A DNA stretch of 38,671 nt. Origin: Rhodoferax sp. Lineage in GTDB: Bacteria > Pseudomonadota > Gammaproteobacteria > Burkholderiales > Burkholderiaceae_C. The DNA lies in assembly GCF_028689305.1 (NCBI RefSeq), contig NZ_JAQTWM010000029.1, forward strand, positions 1 to 38,671, written 5' to 3'. The position numbers and the translations under genes were made by a program. This document shows, one piece after another, positions 1 through 8,285 of the stretch (position 1 is its first letter; each line of letters opens with the position of its first letter). Under the pieces are notes generated by a model that saw only the letters and a list, made by a program, of their open reading frames with translations, ran no database searches and was not told the DNA's origin.

Positions 1-679
1 GGCGCCCGAGCTGGCCCATCAGCCAGATCGGCAGGGTTTTGTCGGCTCCGGCGGTGAAAGTGGTGACGATCAGTTCGTCCACCGACAGGGCAAAAGCCAG
101 AATGCCGCCGGCCAGCAGGGCCGTGCCGAGCTGCGGCAGGATGATGTAGCGCAGCGTGGTCAGGGTGTCGGCGCCCAGGTCCATGGACGCTTCCCACAAG
201 CGGCCCGGCAACCGGCGCAGGCGCGCCACCACGTTGTTGTGCACGATCACCACACAAAACGTGGCGTGTCCGACCACAATGGTCCAGAAGCCAGAGTTGA
301 CGTCCAGCAGCTTGAAGGTTGACAACAAGGCAATGCCGGTGACGATGCCGGGCAGGGCAATCGGCATGATCAGCATGGTGGTGAAGGCGTCCTTGCCAAA
401 AAAACGCTCGCGGTTCAGGGCGGCGGCGGTCAGGGTGCCCAGTACCATGGCAATGAGGGTCGCCATGGCCGCCACCGACAACGAGAGGTCAATGGCCGCG
501 TGGATGTCGGTGCGCTCCAGCGCCCGGGCAAACCAACGCAGGGTGAGCCCCTGGATCGGAAAACTGTAGCTGCTGTCGGCGTTGTTGAAGGCATACAGCG
601 CAATGAACAGCAGTGGCAGATGCAGGAAAGCCAGGCCCGCATAAGCAGCCAGGCGCAGCCAGGTGGGTCTAGAGTGCAT
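1..679 (-). CDS. Polyamine-type ABC transporter permease, PotC-like (3' part cut by window edge)
   Basis: This is the second inner-membrane permease of the first ABC importer. Its ATG (677-679) lies inside the last codons of the upstream permease gene, an 11 bp overlap that implies translational coupling. About 226 residues are visible before the left edge. The N-terminus ([19 protein letters not shown]) leads into a first membrane segment. A second hydrophobic stretch follows around residue 70, and the EAA-type loop that contacts the ATPase ([19 protein letters not shown]) is near residues 165-185. PotC/PotI proteins are usually about 260-280 residues, so only the C-terminal part should be missing. 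The family assignment is good; the substrate (putrescine, spermidine, GABA or a related amine) is inferred from family only. Confidence 0.85.
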   Translation of the reverse strand, partial: MHSRPTWLRLAAYAGLAFLHLPLLFIALYAFNNADSSYSFPIQGLTLRWFARALERTDIHAAIDLSLSVAAMATLIAMVLGTLTAAALNRERFFGKDAFTTMLIMPIALPGIVTGIALLSTFKLLDVNSGFWTIVVGHATFCVVIVHNNVVARLRRLPGRLWEASMDLGADTLTTLRYIILPQLGTALLAGGILAFALSVDELIVTTFTAGADKTLPIWLMGQLGR

Positions 680-1571
680 TGAAGGCCCCCAGTCTGCGTG
701 CGATGGTGAGGTAAACGGTGATCAGCACAATCGGCACACAGGTGAAGGCCGCCGCCATGGGCATGTTGCCAATGGTGCCTTGCATGGTGTAGACCATGCT
801 GCCGATGTACAGCCCTGAGGGTCCCACCAGTTGCGGGATGATGTAGTCACCCAGGGTCAGTGAGAAGGTGAAGATGGACCCCGCCACCACCCCCGGAAAG
901 GCCAGCGGCCACAACACGGTGCGAAAGGTCTGCCAGGGCCGGGCGCCCAGGTCACCCGAGGCCAGCAACAGGTTGGGCGGCACCCGCTCGATGGCCGCCT
1001 GGATGGGCAGCACCATGAACGGCAGCCAAATGTAGGTGAACACCAGAAACCGGCCCAGATTGGAAGTGGCCAGGGAGTCGCCACCGATCACCGGAATAGC
1101 CAGCACCGCCTGCAGGGCACCGTGCAGGCCCAGCATGTTCACCACCCAATAAATCACGCCGCCCTGGGCCAGCAGCACGGTCCAGGCATAGGCTTTGACG
1201 ATGTAGCTGGCCCACATCGGCAGCATCACCCCGACATAAAAAAAGCCTTTTTCTGCCGGGCTGGCGTGGTGCGCCATGTAGTAGGCCATGGGAAATCCGA
1301 TCAGTGCGGTGCTCAGCGTGACCGCGCAGGCCATGGCCAGCGTGCGCAGCACGATGTCGAGGTTGGCCGGCACCAGCAGATTGGCAAAGTTGTCGCTGGT
1401 GAACTCGGTCACGACCGACATGCTCATGTCGTCGAATGTGAACACACTCTGGCTCAGCAAGGTGAGCAGCGAGCCCAGGTAGACCACACCGAACCACAGC
1501 AGCGGTGGCGTGAGGATCAACAGCAGCGTGAGTGTGCGCCGCTGGTAGAGCAGGTTGGAGATGGCACGCAT
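669..1571 (-). CDS. Polyamine-type ABC transporter permease, PotB-like
   Basis: A 300-residue inner-membrane permease, the first of the pair in this importer. It has a short basic N-terminus ([12 protein letters not shown]), a hydrophobic segment at about residues 13-40, further membrane segments, and the EAA loop ([19 protein letters not shown]) near residue 205-225. The length fits PotB/PotH. It lies 10 bp downstream of the ATPase gene and overlaps the next permease gene, so binding protein, ATPase, PotB-like and PotC-like genes form one operon. Substrate specificity cannot be read from the permease. Confidence 0.88.
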   Translation of the reverse strand: MRAISNLLYQRRTLTLLLILTPPLLWFGVVYLGSLLTLLSQSVFTFDDMSMSVVTEFTSDNFANLLVPANLDIVLRTLAMACAVTLSTALIGFPMAYYMAHHASPAEKGFFYVGVMLPMWASYIVKAYAWTVLLAQGGVIYWVVNMLGLHGALQAVLAIPVIGGDSLATSNLGRFLVFTYIWLPFMVLPIQAAIERVPPNLLLASGDLGARPWQTFRTVLWPLAFPGVVAGSIFTFSLTLGDYIIPQLVGPSGLYIGSMVYTMQGTIGNMPMAAAFTCVPIVLITVYLTIARRLGAFNAL

Positions 1572-1581
1572 GGCTGTGGCC

Positions 1582-2607
1582 TCAGGCGTCGAGCATCACC
1601 ATGTGTTGCGGTGCCCAGCTCAGGGCCACGCGCCCGCCGGGCTGGGTGTGGGCCGCCAAGTCGGAGGCGGCAGCGCTCTCGGTCTGCATGGCGGTGATGA
1701 CCTGATCACCCACCTGGACTTCCAGACGCTGGTTGGCCCCCAGGAACTGGATGGCCAGCACCTCACCTTCAACCTGCAGACGGCCCGCCGTGGCGCTGGT
1801 CCCGGCGGGGAGCACGCTGATGTTTTCCTGGCGCACGGCAAAGGCCCGGGGCTGACCGGTGAGGGTGTGCGCCAGTGTCGTGTCGATGACGTTGGCGCTG
1901 CCCACAAAGTCCGCCACAAAACGGGTGCGCGGCTGGTGGTACAGCTCACGCGGGCTGGCAATCTGCTCAATTTTCCCGTGGTTGAACACGGCAATGCGGT
2001 CGGACATGGACAGGGCCTCTCCCTGATCGTGTGTCACGTAGACAAAGGTGATGCCCAGCTTGCGGTGCAGCACCTTGAGCTCCATCTGCATCTGCTCGCG
2101 CAGCTTCATGTCCAGCGCGCCAAGGGGTTCGTCCAGCAGCAAGATGCGCGGCCGGTTGACCAGCGCCCGCGCCAGAGCCACGCGCTGGCGTTGTCCGCCG
2201 GAGAGCTGGGCCGGTGTGCGTTGCGCGTGGTCGGGCAGGGCCACCATCGCCAGCGCTTCACGGGCCATGGCGTGGCGCGCGGCCTTGGGCACTTTTTTCA
2301 CCATCAGTCCATAGGCCACGTTGTCCAGCACATTCATGTGCGGGAACAGGGCGTAGTCCTGGAAAACGGTGTTCACATCGCGTTCGTAAGGCGGGGTGCC
2401 AGCGGCCTCCCGGCCCAGCAGGGTCAGGCTGCCGCTGCTGGGCTGCTCAAAGCCGGCCATCAGCCGCAGCGAGGTGGTTTTTCCGGACCCCGAAGGCCCC
2501 AGCATCGAAAAAAACTCACCCTCCTGCACGGTGAAGCTGACGCCGTCCAGCGCCCTGACTTCACCATAGTGCCGGGAAACACCCTTGAACTCGATCGCAG
2601 CTGGCAT
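1582..2607 (-). CDS. Polyamine-type ABC transporter ATP-binding protein, PotA-like
   Basis: A cytoplasmic ATPase of 341 residues that powers the importer. Walker A GPSGSGKT is at residues 37-44. The signature LSGGQRQR and Walker [13 protein letters not shown] follow, with the switch histidine in YVTHDQ, and a C-terminal TOBE-like regulatory region completes the typical PotA length. An in-frame start 96 bases upstream would run into the binding-protein gene and add residues unlike the family. The ATG at 2605-2607, giving MPAAIEFKGVSRHYGE, matches the usual PotA N-terminus and leaves a 20 bp gap after the binding-protein gene. The family is certain; the transported substrate is inferred. Confidence 0.92.
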   Translation of the reverse strand: MPAAIEFKGVSRHYGEVRALDGVSFTVQEGEFFSMLGPSGSGKTTSLRLMAGFEQPSSGSLTLLGREAAGTPPYERDVNTVFQDYALFPHMNVLDNVAYGLMVKKVPKAARHAMAREALAMVALPDHAQRTPAQLSGGQRQRVALARALVNRPRILLLDEPLGALDMKLREQMQMELKVLHRKLGITFVYVTHDQGEALSMSDRIAVFNHGKIEQIASPRELYHQPRTRFVADFVGSANVIDTTLAHTLTGQPRAFAVRQENISVLPAGTSATAGRLQVEGEVLAIQFLGANQRLEVQVGDQVITAMQTESAAASDLAAHTQPGGRVALSWAPQHMVMLDA

Positions 2608-2627
2608 ACACACCCTTGTCTGGCCAC

Positions 2628-3779
2628 TCAACGCCCGCCCATGATGGCGATGTAGTCCATCGCCCACTTGGCATAAGGCACACAAGTTCCCTGGGTGGTG
2701 CACTTGGCTTGCGGGGTTTTCCAGAACTTGATTTTGGCCAGATCATCAAAGCCGTTGATCTTGCAGAAGTCGCTGCCACCGGGCGCCTTGGCCTTGCAGG
2801 CCGCCGGGGTCACCGGCACCGTGCCAAACCACTCGGCCAGCGGAGCCTGCAACTTGTCGCTGAGCTGGTGCTCCATCCACTGGTAGGCACAGTTCACATG
2901 CTTGGCGTTCACATGCAGCATGGTGGTGTCGGCCCAGCCGGTGGCGCCTTCCTTGGGAACCACCGAGGCAATGGGCTTTTTTTCGCCCTTGAGTGAATTC
3001 ACCATGAAACCCCATGAGCCAGACGCCACTACACCTTCACTCTTGAAGTCGTTCATCTGGACCGTGGCATCGTGCCAGTAGCGGTGGGTCAGCTTTTTCT
3101 GACTGCGCAGCAGTTCCAGCACGGCAGCGTACTGTTTTTCATTGAGTTCGTAGGGGTCTTTGATACCCAGTTCAGGTTTTTTTGTCATCAGGTACAGCGC
3201 CGCGTCGGCCATGTAGATGGCACCGTCGTAAGCCTGTACCCGGCCCTTGTTGGACTTGCCGTCGGGCAGGTTCTGTTCTTCAAACACCACGGCCCAGGAG
3301 TCCGGCGCCTTCTTGAACACGTCGGTGTTGTACATCAGCACATTGGGGCCGGACTGGTAGGGCACACCATAGTGTTTGCCGTCCACCGTGTGCCAGGCCG
3401 CGTTTTGCAGGCGGGCATCAATGGTTTTGTAGCTCGGCACCAGGCCCACATTGACTTCCTGCACCAGTTTGGAGGTGATCAGACGCCCGCTGGCATCACC
3501 CGAAGCCGTCACCAGGTCGTAGCCGCCGGCTTTCATCAGCGACACCATTTCGTCGGAGGTGGCCGCCGTCTTGACGTTGACCTTGCAGCCCGAGGCTTTC
3601 TCGAAACCGGTGGTCCAGTCGTAGGCCTTGTCAGTCTCGCCGCGTTCAATATAGCCTGCCCAGGCAATGATGTTGAGTTGTCCTTCACCCTTGCCAATGG
3701 TTTTGGGTGGAGCGGCGAGACTGGCTGCAGCGGTGGCCGTCGCCAGTAAACCGGTGAGAAGTGCGCGGGGTAGAGACAT
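2628..3779 (-). CDS. Periplasmic polyamine-type binding protein, PotD/YdcS-like
   Basis: The extracytoplasmic solute-binding protein (383 residues) of the first importer and the first gene of its operon. The start at 3779 has a good ribosome site (AGGAG eight bases upstream) and begins a classic signal peptide, MSLPRALLTGLLATATAAASLAA. An upstream in-frame start lacks this logic. The mature part shows the family pattern: LNIIAWAGYIERG, TAATSDEMVSLMKAGGYDLVTASGD and GVPYQSGPNVLMYNTDVF. Four cysteines near the C-terminus (PAACKAKA, SDFCK, AKCTTQGTC) may form disulfides. It resembles the family-8 binding proteins used for putrescine, spermidine or GABA. The ligand is not determined by sequence alone. 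Confidence 0.88.
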   Translation of the reverse strand: MSLPRALLTGLLATATAAASLAAPPKTIGKGEGQLNIIAWAGYIERGETDKAYDWTTGFEKASGCKVNVKTAATSDEMVSLMKAGGYDLVTASGDASGRLITSKLVQEVNVGLVPSYKTIDARLQNAAWHTVDGKHYGVPYQSGPNVLMYNTDVFKKAPDSWAVVFEEQNLPDGKSNKGRVQAYDGAIYMADAALYLMTKKPELGIKDPYELNEKQYAAVLELLRSQKKLTHRYWHDATVQMNDFKSEGVVASGSWGFMVNSLKGEKKPIASVVPKEGATGWADTTMLHVNAKHVNCAYQWMEHQLSDKLQAPLAEWFGTVPVTPAACKAKAPGGSDFCKINGFDDLAKIKFWKTPQAKCTTQGTCVPYAKWAMDYIAIMGGR

Positions 3780-3925
3780 AAAGAACTCCTGACGTTGGTG
3801 GTTGGGGCGCGCAGGTGCGGGCCTGAAGGGCATCTTAGGTTTTGTTGCCGGGCTGAACCATATCGGCCAGCCAATACAATCCATCGGAAAAACAGAAACC
3901 TTGCACCAATAAATGCTGATTTAGT

Positions 3926-3969
3926 GGTTTACCCTAGGCGTCAAAACTGTGCATTTACGGGTTTACCCT
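3926..3969. promoter_or_regulatory. Paired GGTTTACCCT motifs in the ABC importer / LysR divergent promoter region
   Basis: The decamer GGTTTACCCT occurs at 3926-3935 and again at 3960-3969, 34 bp apart start to start, about three helical turns. The second copy is extended to the palindrome GGGTTTACCC. The pair lies in the 232 bp between the LysR-type gene and the divergent binding-protein gene, where such a regulator normally binds. The function as LysR operators is inferred. Confidence 0.45.
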
Positions 3970-4011
3970 TTAAATGAGCCAAAAAGGTGCCTGAAATCGA
4001 GAAATGGCCAG

Positions 4012-4941
4012 ATGAGCACATCTTTCAAGAGCATTCGGTATTTCATAGCAGTCGCCGAATCCGGCTCCATTTCAGCCGCCATCCAGGAGCTGGGGGTGTC
4101 GCAATCGGTGGTTTCAGCCGCCATTGCCCAGATTGAGGCGGACCTGGGAACCCTGTTGTTCGAGCGCCGGGCCCGCGGCATGGCGCTGACCCATGCCGGC
4201 CACCAGTTTCTGCGCCATGCCCACCAGATCGAAGTGGCCATGCGTAACGCGCGGGATGCCCTGGCCTCGCGGCCCCACACGGTGACGGGCAGCCTCAACA
4301 TCGGGGTGACCAGTTTGATGGTGGGGTATTACCTGCCGTTTTTGCTGGAACGGTTTCGCCGCGTGTTTCCACGGATCCAGGTCCAGATCACCGAAGACCG
4401 GCGCGACTATCTGGAGCATTTGCTGGTCAGCGGTGAGCTGGATGTGGCCTTGATTGTGGTGTCGCAGTTGCAGAACTACCGGGCGCTGGAAACCGAGACC
4501 ATTCTGCGGTCGGGCTGGCGCGTCTGGTGCCCGGTCAACCACCGCCTGGCCAGTGAGGAAAAAATCCAGGCCGATGAGCTGGCCGAGCAGTCGCTGATCC
4601 TGCTGCAAGTGGACGAACTCGGTGATGCCACCACGGCGCTGTGGCATGTGCGTGGTGCCGACCCCAAGGTGTTGATTCGTACCTCTTCGGTGGAGGCCGT
4701 GCGCAGCCTGGTGGCCACAGGCGCGGGCTGTTCGGTGTTGCCCGACATGCTGTATCGCCCCTGGTCACTCGAAGGTGACCGCATTGAGGCGCGGCCTTTG
4801 GCGCAGCCGCTGGCGCCGCTGGACGTCGGGCTGGCCTGGCGCAAGGGAGCGGTGTTGCCGGAGTCGCTCAGCAATTTTTTGACGGCGGTACGGCCCACGC
4901 TGGACGGCCATGTGTCCGCCACCGGTGGGTATCTGCGCTGA
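4012..4941 (+). CDS. LysR-family transcriptional regulator
   Basis: A 309-residue DNA-binding regulator with the typical LysR layout. The N-terminal winged helix-turn-helix (FKSIRYFIAVAESGSISAA, then QELGVSQSVVSAAIAQIEADLG) covers residues 4-60. A linker helix follows, and an effector-binding domain starts near residue 90 (GSLNIGVTSLMVGYYLP). The ATG at 4012 gives the normal LysR length; an in-frame start at 3949 would add 21 residues not found in the family. It is divergent from the first polyamine-type ABC operon and converges with gabD, so the importer is its most likely target, probably induced by the transported amine or a breakdown product. The effector is unknown. Confidence 0.88.
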   Translation: MSTSFKSIRYFIAVAESGSISAAIQELGVSQSVVSAAIAQIEADLGTLLFERRARGMALTHAGHQFLRHAHQIEVAMRNARDALASRPHTVTGSLNIGVTSLMVGYYLPFLLERFRRVFPRIQVQITEDRRDYLEHLLVSGELDVALIVVSQLQNYRALETETILRSGWRVWCPVNHRLASEEKIQADELAEQSLILLQVDELGDATTALWHVRGADPKVLIRTSSVEAVRSLVATGAGCSVLPDMLYRPWSLEGDRIEARPLAQPLAPLDVGLAWRKGAVLPESLSNFLTAVRPTLDGHVSATGGYLR

Positions 4942-4942
4942 A

Positions 4943-4956
4943 GCGGGCCGCCCCGC
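4943..4956. terminator. Short GC hairpin between convergent lysR and gabD ends
   Basis: GCGGG-CCGC-CCCGC forms a 5 bp GC stem in the 23 bp that separate the two convergent stop codons. It has no U-run directly after the stem on either strand, so it is at best a weak bidirectional terminator. Confidence 0.22.
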
Positions 4957-4964
4957 AACGTGGT

Positions 4965-6437
4965 TTATTTCAGGATGTCACCCACACACAGGTACTTGAT
5001 TTCCAGGTAATCATCCATGCCGAAGTGTGAGCCTTCGCGGCCTAGACCGGACTGCTTGACCCCGCCAAACGGCACGTGTTCGGTCGCCAGAATGCCGACG
5101 TTGATGCCGACCATGCCGTATTCCAGCGCTTCACTCACGCGATAGATGCGGCCGATGTCGCGGCTGTAGAAGTAGCTGGCCAGGCCAAACTCGGTGTTGT
5201 TGGCAGCAAAAATGGCTTCAGCTTCGGTCTCGAACTTGAACACCGGGGCGAACGGGCCAAAGGTTTCTTCGCGGGCGCACAACATGTCGGCAGTGGCATC
5301 AGCCACCACCGTGGGTTCAAAAAACTGGCCCGGCAGGCGTTTGCCGCCCACCAGCACGCGGCCCCCCTTGGCCACCGCGTCGTCCACATGGCGCTGCACT
5401 TTTTGCAGCGCGGCTTCTTCGATCAGCGGGCCCTGGTTGACACCGTCCTCAAAGCCGTTGCCGACCTTGGCGGTCTTGACCTTGGCGGCAAACTTGGCCA
5501 CAAACTCGTCGTACACCCCGGCTTGCACGTACAGGCGGTTGGAGCAGACGCAGGTTTGGCCGGCGTTGCGGTATTTGCTGGCAAACGCGCCTTCGACGGC
5601 GCTGTCGATGTCGGCATCGTCAAACACGATGAAGGGCGCGTTGCCGCCCAGTTCGAGCGACATTTTCTTGACCGTCGGGGCTGACTGCGCCATCAGGATG
5701 CGGCCCACTTCGGTGGAGCCGGTGAAGCTGATGTGACGCACGATGTCGCTGGCGCAAATCGCTTTGCCGACAGCAATCGAGTTGTCTGCATCAGCGGTGA
5801 CCATGTTGAGCACCCCGGCCGGGATGCCCGCGCGAATTGCCAATTCGGCTGCGGCCAGGGCGGTCAGCGGCGTGAGTTCAGCCGGTTTGATGACCACCGG
5901 GCAGCCTGCGGCCAGGGCCGGAGCGACCTTGCGGGTGATCATGGCAATGGGAAAGTTCCACGGTGTGATGGCGGCACACACGCCAATCGGCTGCTTGAGC
6001 ACCATCAGGCGGCGGTTGTTGTCAAACTGCGGCAGGGTCTCGCCATTGACGCGTTTGGCTTCTTCGGCAAACCACTCGACAAAGCTGGCGCCATAAGCGA
6101 CTTCACCTTTGGCTTCAGGCAAGGGCTTGCCTTGCTCGGCGGTCATGATGCGGCCCAGGTCGTCCTGGTTGGCCATGATCAGGTCAAACCACTTGCGCAG
6201 GATGATGCTGCGCTCTTTGGCGGTCTTGCTGCGCCAGGCCGGCCAGGCGGCGTTGGCGGCGTTGATCGCAGCTTCGGCATCCGCCGCCCCCAGGTTGGCC
6301 ACATCCGCCAGGTGGGCGCCGGTGGCCGGGTCGGTCACGGCAAAACGGCTGCTGCCAGCCACCCACTGGCCGTTGATCAGGGCATCGGTCTTGAGCAGGC
6401 TGGGGTCTTTGAGTAGGGACAGGGGAGAGGTTGACAT
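4965..6437 (-). CDS. gabD: NAD(P)-dependent succinate-semialdehyde dehydrogenase
   Basis: Oxidises succinate semialdehyde to succinate, the last step of GABA breakdown, in the cytoplasm. The 490-residue protein matches the GabD length. Visible marks are the ALDH core WNFPIAMITRK, the cofactor loop FTGSTEVGR, the catalytic glutamate in ELGGNAPFIVFDDADID and the catalytic cysteine C296 in NAGQTCVCSNR, the second cysteine of which is typical of GabD-type enzymes. The start has AGGAG six bases upstream. It is last in the minus-strand series gabT, ABC importer, ureohydrolase, gabD. A copy of the intergenic repeat sits in the 80 bp gap before it, so it may also have its own promoter. Confidence 0.95.
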   Translation of the reverse strand: MSTSPLSLLKDPSLLKTDALINGQWVAGSSRFAVTDPATGAHLADVANLGAADAEAAINAANAAWPAWRSKTAKERSIILRKWFDLIMANQDDLGRIMTAEQGKPLPEAKGEVAYGASFVEWFAEEAKRVNGETLPQFDNNRRLMVLKQPIGVCAAITPWNFPIAMITRKVAPALAAGCPVVIKPAELTPLTALAAAELAIRAGIPAGVLNMVTADADNSIAVGKAICASDIVRHISFTGSTEVGRILMAQSAPTVKKMSLELGGNAPFIVFDDADIDSAVEGAFASKYRNAGQTCVCSNRLYVQAGVYDEFVAKFAAKVKTAKVGNGFEDGVNQGPLIEEAALQKVQRHVDDAVAKGGRVLVGGKRLPGQFFEPTVVADATADMLCAREETFGPFAPVFKFETEAEAIFAANNTEFGLASYFYSRDIGRIYRVSEALEYGMVGINVGILATEHVPFGGVKQSGLGREGSHFGMDDYLEIKYLCVGDILK

Positions 6438-6460
6438 AAAAAACTCCTGAATTTATAAGG

Positions 6461-6516
6461 AAAATTGGGCTTTAGCCCGGATAAAACTTGCGCAAACAGC
6501 TATAAAAACAATAGCA
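6461..6516 (-). repeat. Comamonadaceae-type intergenic repeat, copy 1
   Basis: Read on the minus strand it begins TGCTATTGTTTTTATAGCTG, continues TTTGCGCAAG and TTTATCCGGGC, and ends CTAAAGCCCAATTTT. The same order of blocks (TGCTATT, TATAGCT, TTTATC, GGGCTA.AG..CAATTT) recurs at 31273-31328 and 17932-17989. It fills most of the gap between the ureohydrolase stop and gabD. Confidence 0.7.
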
Positions 6517-6517
6517 G

Positions 6518-7459
6518 TTATCGAATCGGCACACCCGGCAGGATACACAGCATTTCAAACAGCAGGTTGGCGCCCAGCAAAGCTGTATTGCCGGTTGGGT
6601 CATAAGGCGGCGAGACTTCCACCAAATCGGCCCCCACGATGTTCAGCCCGCGGCAACCGCGCACAATCTCCAGCGCCTGCGGCACGCTCAGGCCGCCGAT
6701 TTCCGGTGTGCCGGTGCCACCCGCATAGGCCGGGTCAATGCCGTCGATGTCAAAACTCAAATAACAAGGCGCATCACCAATGGTGGCGCGCACATTGGCC
6801 ATCAGGGGCGACAGCGACTGCCACCACACCTCATGCGCCAGTGTCAGGTGAAACCCCTGCTGGCGCGGCCAGTCAAAGTCGTCCGCCGCGTAACCGCTGC
6901 CGCGCAGGCCGATCTGGAACACCCGCTCAGATTGCAGCAGGCCTTCTTCCACCGCGCGGCGAAACGGCGTGCCGTGGGCGATGCGTTCGCCAAACATGTC
7001 GGCGTTCACGTCGGCATGCGCATCCACGTGCACCAGCGCCACCGGGCCGTGTTTCCTGGCCATGGCGCGCAAAATGGGCAAAGCAATGGTGTGGTCACCA
7101 CCGAGCGTCAAGGGAATGCAGTCATGCGCCAGCAGCTCGTCGTAGTAGTCGGTGATGATGGCGACTGATTTTTCCAGCGAATAGGTGTTGATCGGCACAT
7201 CACCCACGTCGGCCACCTGCAGGGCATCAAATGGCGCCGCCCCGGTGGCCATGTTGTAGGGCCGGATCAGGCTGGACTCGGCGCGGATCTGGCGCGGGCC
7301 AAACCGTGTGCCGGGCCGGTGGCTGGTGCCAATGTCCAGCGGCACGCCGACAAAGGCCACATCCAGACCGTGGGCCGTGTCAACCACTGGCAGACGCATC
7401 ATGCTGGCGATACCGCCAAAACGCGGCATCGCGTTGCCGGACAGGGGGTGGTTTTTCAT
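6518..7459 (-). CDS. Agmatinase-family ureohydrolase, probably guanidinobutyrase-like
   Basis: A 313-residue manganese (or related metal) enzyme that hydrolyses a guanidino compound to an amine plus urea. The metal-binding motifs are complete: GGDHT, VHVDAHAD and SFDIDGIDP. One oddity is AGGTGTPE where most relatives have APGTGTPE. The ATG at 7459 overlaps the upstream permease stop as ATGA and has GAGGG upstream; an earlier in-frame start lies inside that permease gene. Agmatinase would give putrescine, yet no putrescine-degrading genes are nearby. Its neighbours gabT and gabD instead consume GABA, the product of 4-guanidinobutyrate hydrolysis. Family certain; substrate inferred from context. 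Guanidinopropionate or arginine-derived compounds remain possible. Confidence 0.87.
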   Translation of the reverse strand: MKNHPLSGNAMPRFGGIASMMRLPVVDTAHGLDVAFVGVPLDIGTSHRPGTRFGPRQIRAESSLIRPYNMATGAAPFDALQVADVGDVPINTYSLEKSVAIITDYYDELLAHDCIPLTLGGDHTIALPILRAMARKHGPVALVHVDAHADVNADMFGERIAHGTPFRRAVEEGLLQSERVFQIGLRGSGYAADDFDWPRQQGFHLTLAHEVWWQSLSPLMANVRATIGDAPCYLSFDIDGIDPAYAGGTGTPEIGGLSVPQALEIVRGCRGLNIVGADLVEVSPPYDPTGNTALLGANLLFEMLCILPGVPIR

Positions 7460-8280
7460 CGACGTTTCCCTCGCAGCCACTCCAGTCCGAGCATCAGGGT
7501 GGTGGTGAAGATGATCAGCAGGGTCGCCACCGCGGCAATGGTGGGGGTGATGTTTTCGCGGATGCCGGTGAACATCTGACGCGGCAGGGTGACCTGGTTG
7601 GGGCCAGCGATGAACAGCGTCACCACCACCTCGTCAAACGAGGTGGCAAAGGCAAACAATGCCCCCGAGATCACCCCCGGCGCAATGATCGGCAGCGTCA
7701 CGCGGAAAAACGTGGTGAGGTGGCCCGCCCCCAGGCTCAACGAGGCGCGGATCAGGTTTTCGTTGAAGCTTTGTAGCGTCGCCAGCACCGTGGTCAGCAC
7801 AAACGGTGCGCCCAGGGCGGCGTGCACCAGCACCAGGCCCAGGTAGCTGTCATTGATACCGATGCGGGCAAAAAACAGGTAGGTGCTGACCCCGACCACC
7901 ACAATCGGCACCACCATCGGGGCGATCAGCAGGCTCATCAGCAGGCCCTTGCCCCAGAACTGGATGCGCGCCAGACCCACGGCGGCCATGGTGCCCAGCA
8001 CGGTGGCCAGCACCGTGGCCAAGGGGGCGACGATGAAGCTGTTGCGCGTGGCGCGGCCCCATTCGGCAGACGAAAACAGGTTGTCATACCACTGCAGGGA
8101 CCAGCCCGGCATCGGGTAGGACAGGAACGAGCTGCTGGAGAACGACAGCGGCATGATGACCAGAATCGGCAGCAGCAAAAACAGCAGCACCAGCACCCCG
8201 AGGCCGCGCAAGGCGTACCAGAAGACCTTGTCGGTCAGGGAGGCGTAGGCCGGAAACATCGGACGGGCAGGAAGTGACAT
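7456..8280 (-). CDS. Polyamine-type ABC transporter permease, PotC-like (second importer)
   Basis: A 274-residue inner-membrane permease. Hydrophobic segments begin near residue 22 (FWYALRGLGVLVLLFLLLP), and the EAA loop ASLSLGAGHLTTFFRVTLP sits near residue 180. The length is normal for PotC/PotI. It lies 5 bp after the PotB-like gene and overlaps the ureohydrolase gene by 4 bp (ATGA), so import and hydrolysis are translationally coupled. That coupling is the strongest hint that the transporter carries the hydrolase's guanidino substrate. MFPAY at codon 8 is an alternative start. Confidence 0.9.
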   Translation of the reverse strand: MSLPARPMFPAYASLTDKVFWYALRGLGVLVLLFLLLPILVIMPLSFSSSSFLSYPMPGWSLQWYDNLFSSAEWGRATRNSFIVAPLATVLATVLGTMAAVGLARIQFWGKGLLMSLLIAPMVVPIVVVGVSTYLFFARIGINDSYLGLVLVHAALGAPFVLTTVLATLQSFNENLIRASLSLGAGHLTTFFRVTLPIIAPGVISGALFAFATSFDEVVVTLFIAGPNQVTLPRQMFTGIRENITPTIAAVATLLIIFTTTLMLGLEWLRGKRR

Positions 8281-8285
8281 CGCAG

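Noticed and set aside
1555-2655. 366-codon plus-strand frame opposite the first ABC ATPase
   Set aside because: Mirror of a gene with complete Walker motifs; no ribosome site or domain.
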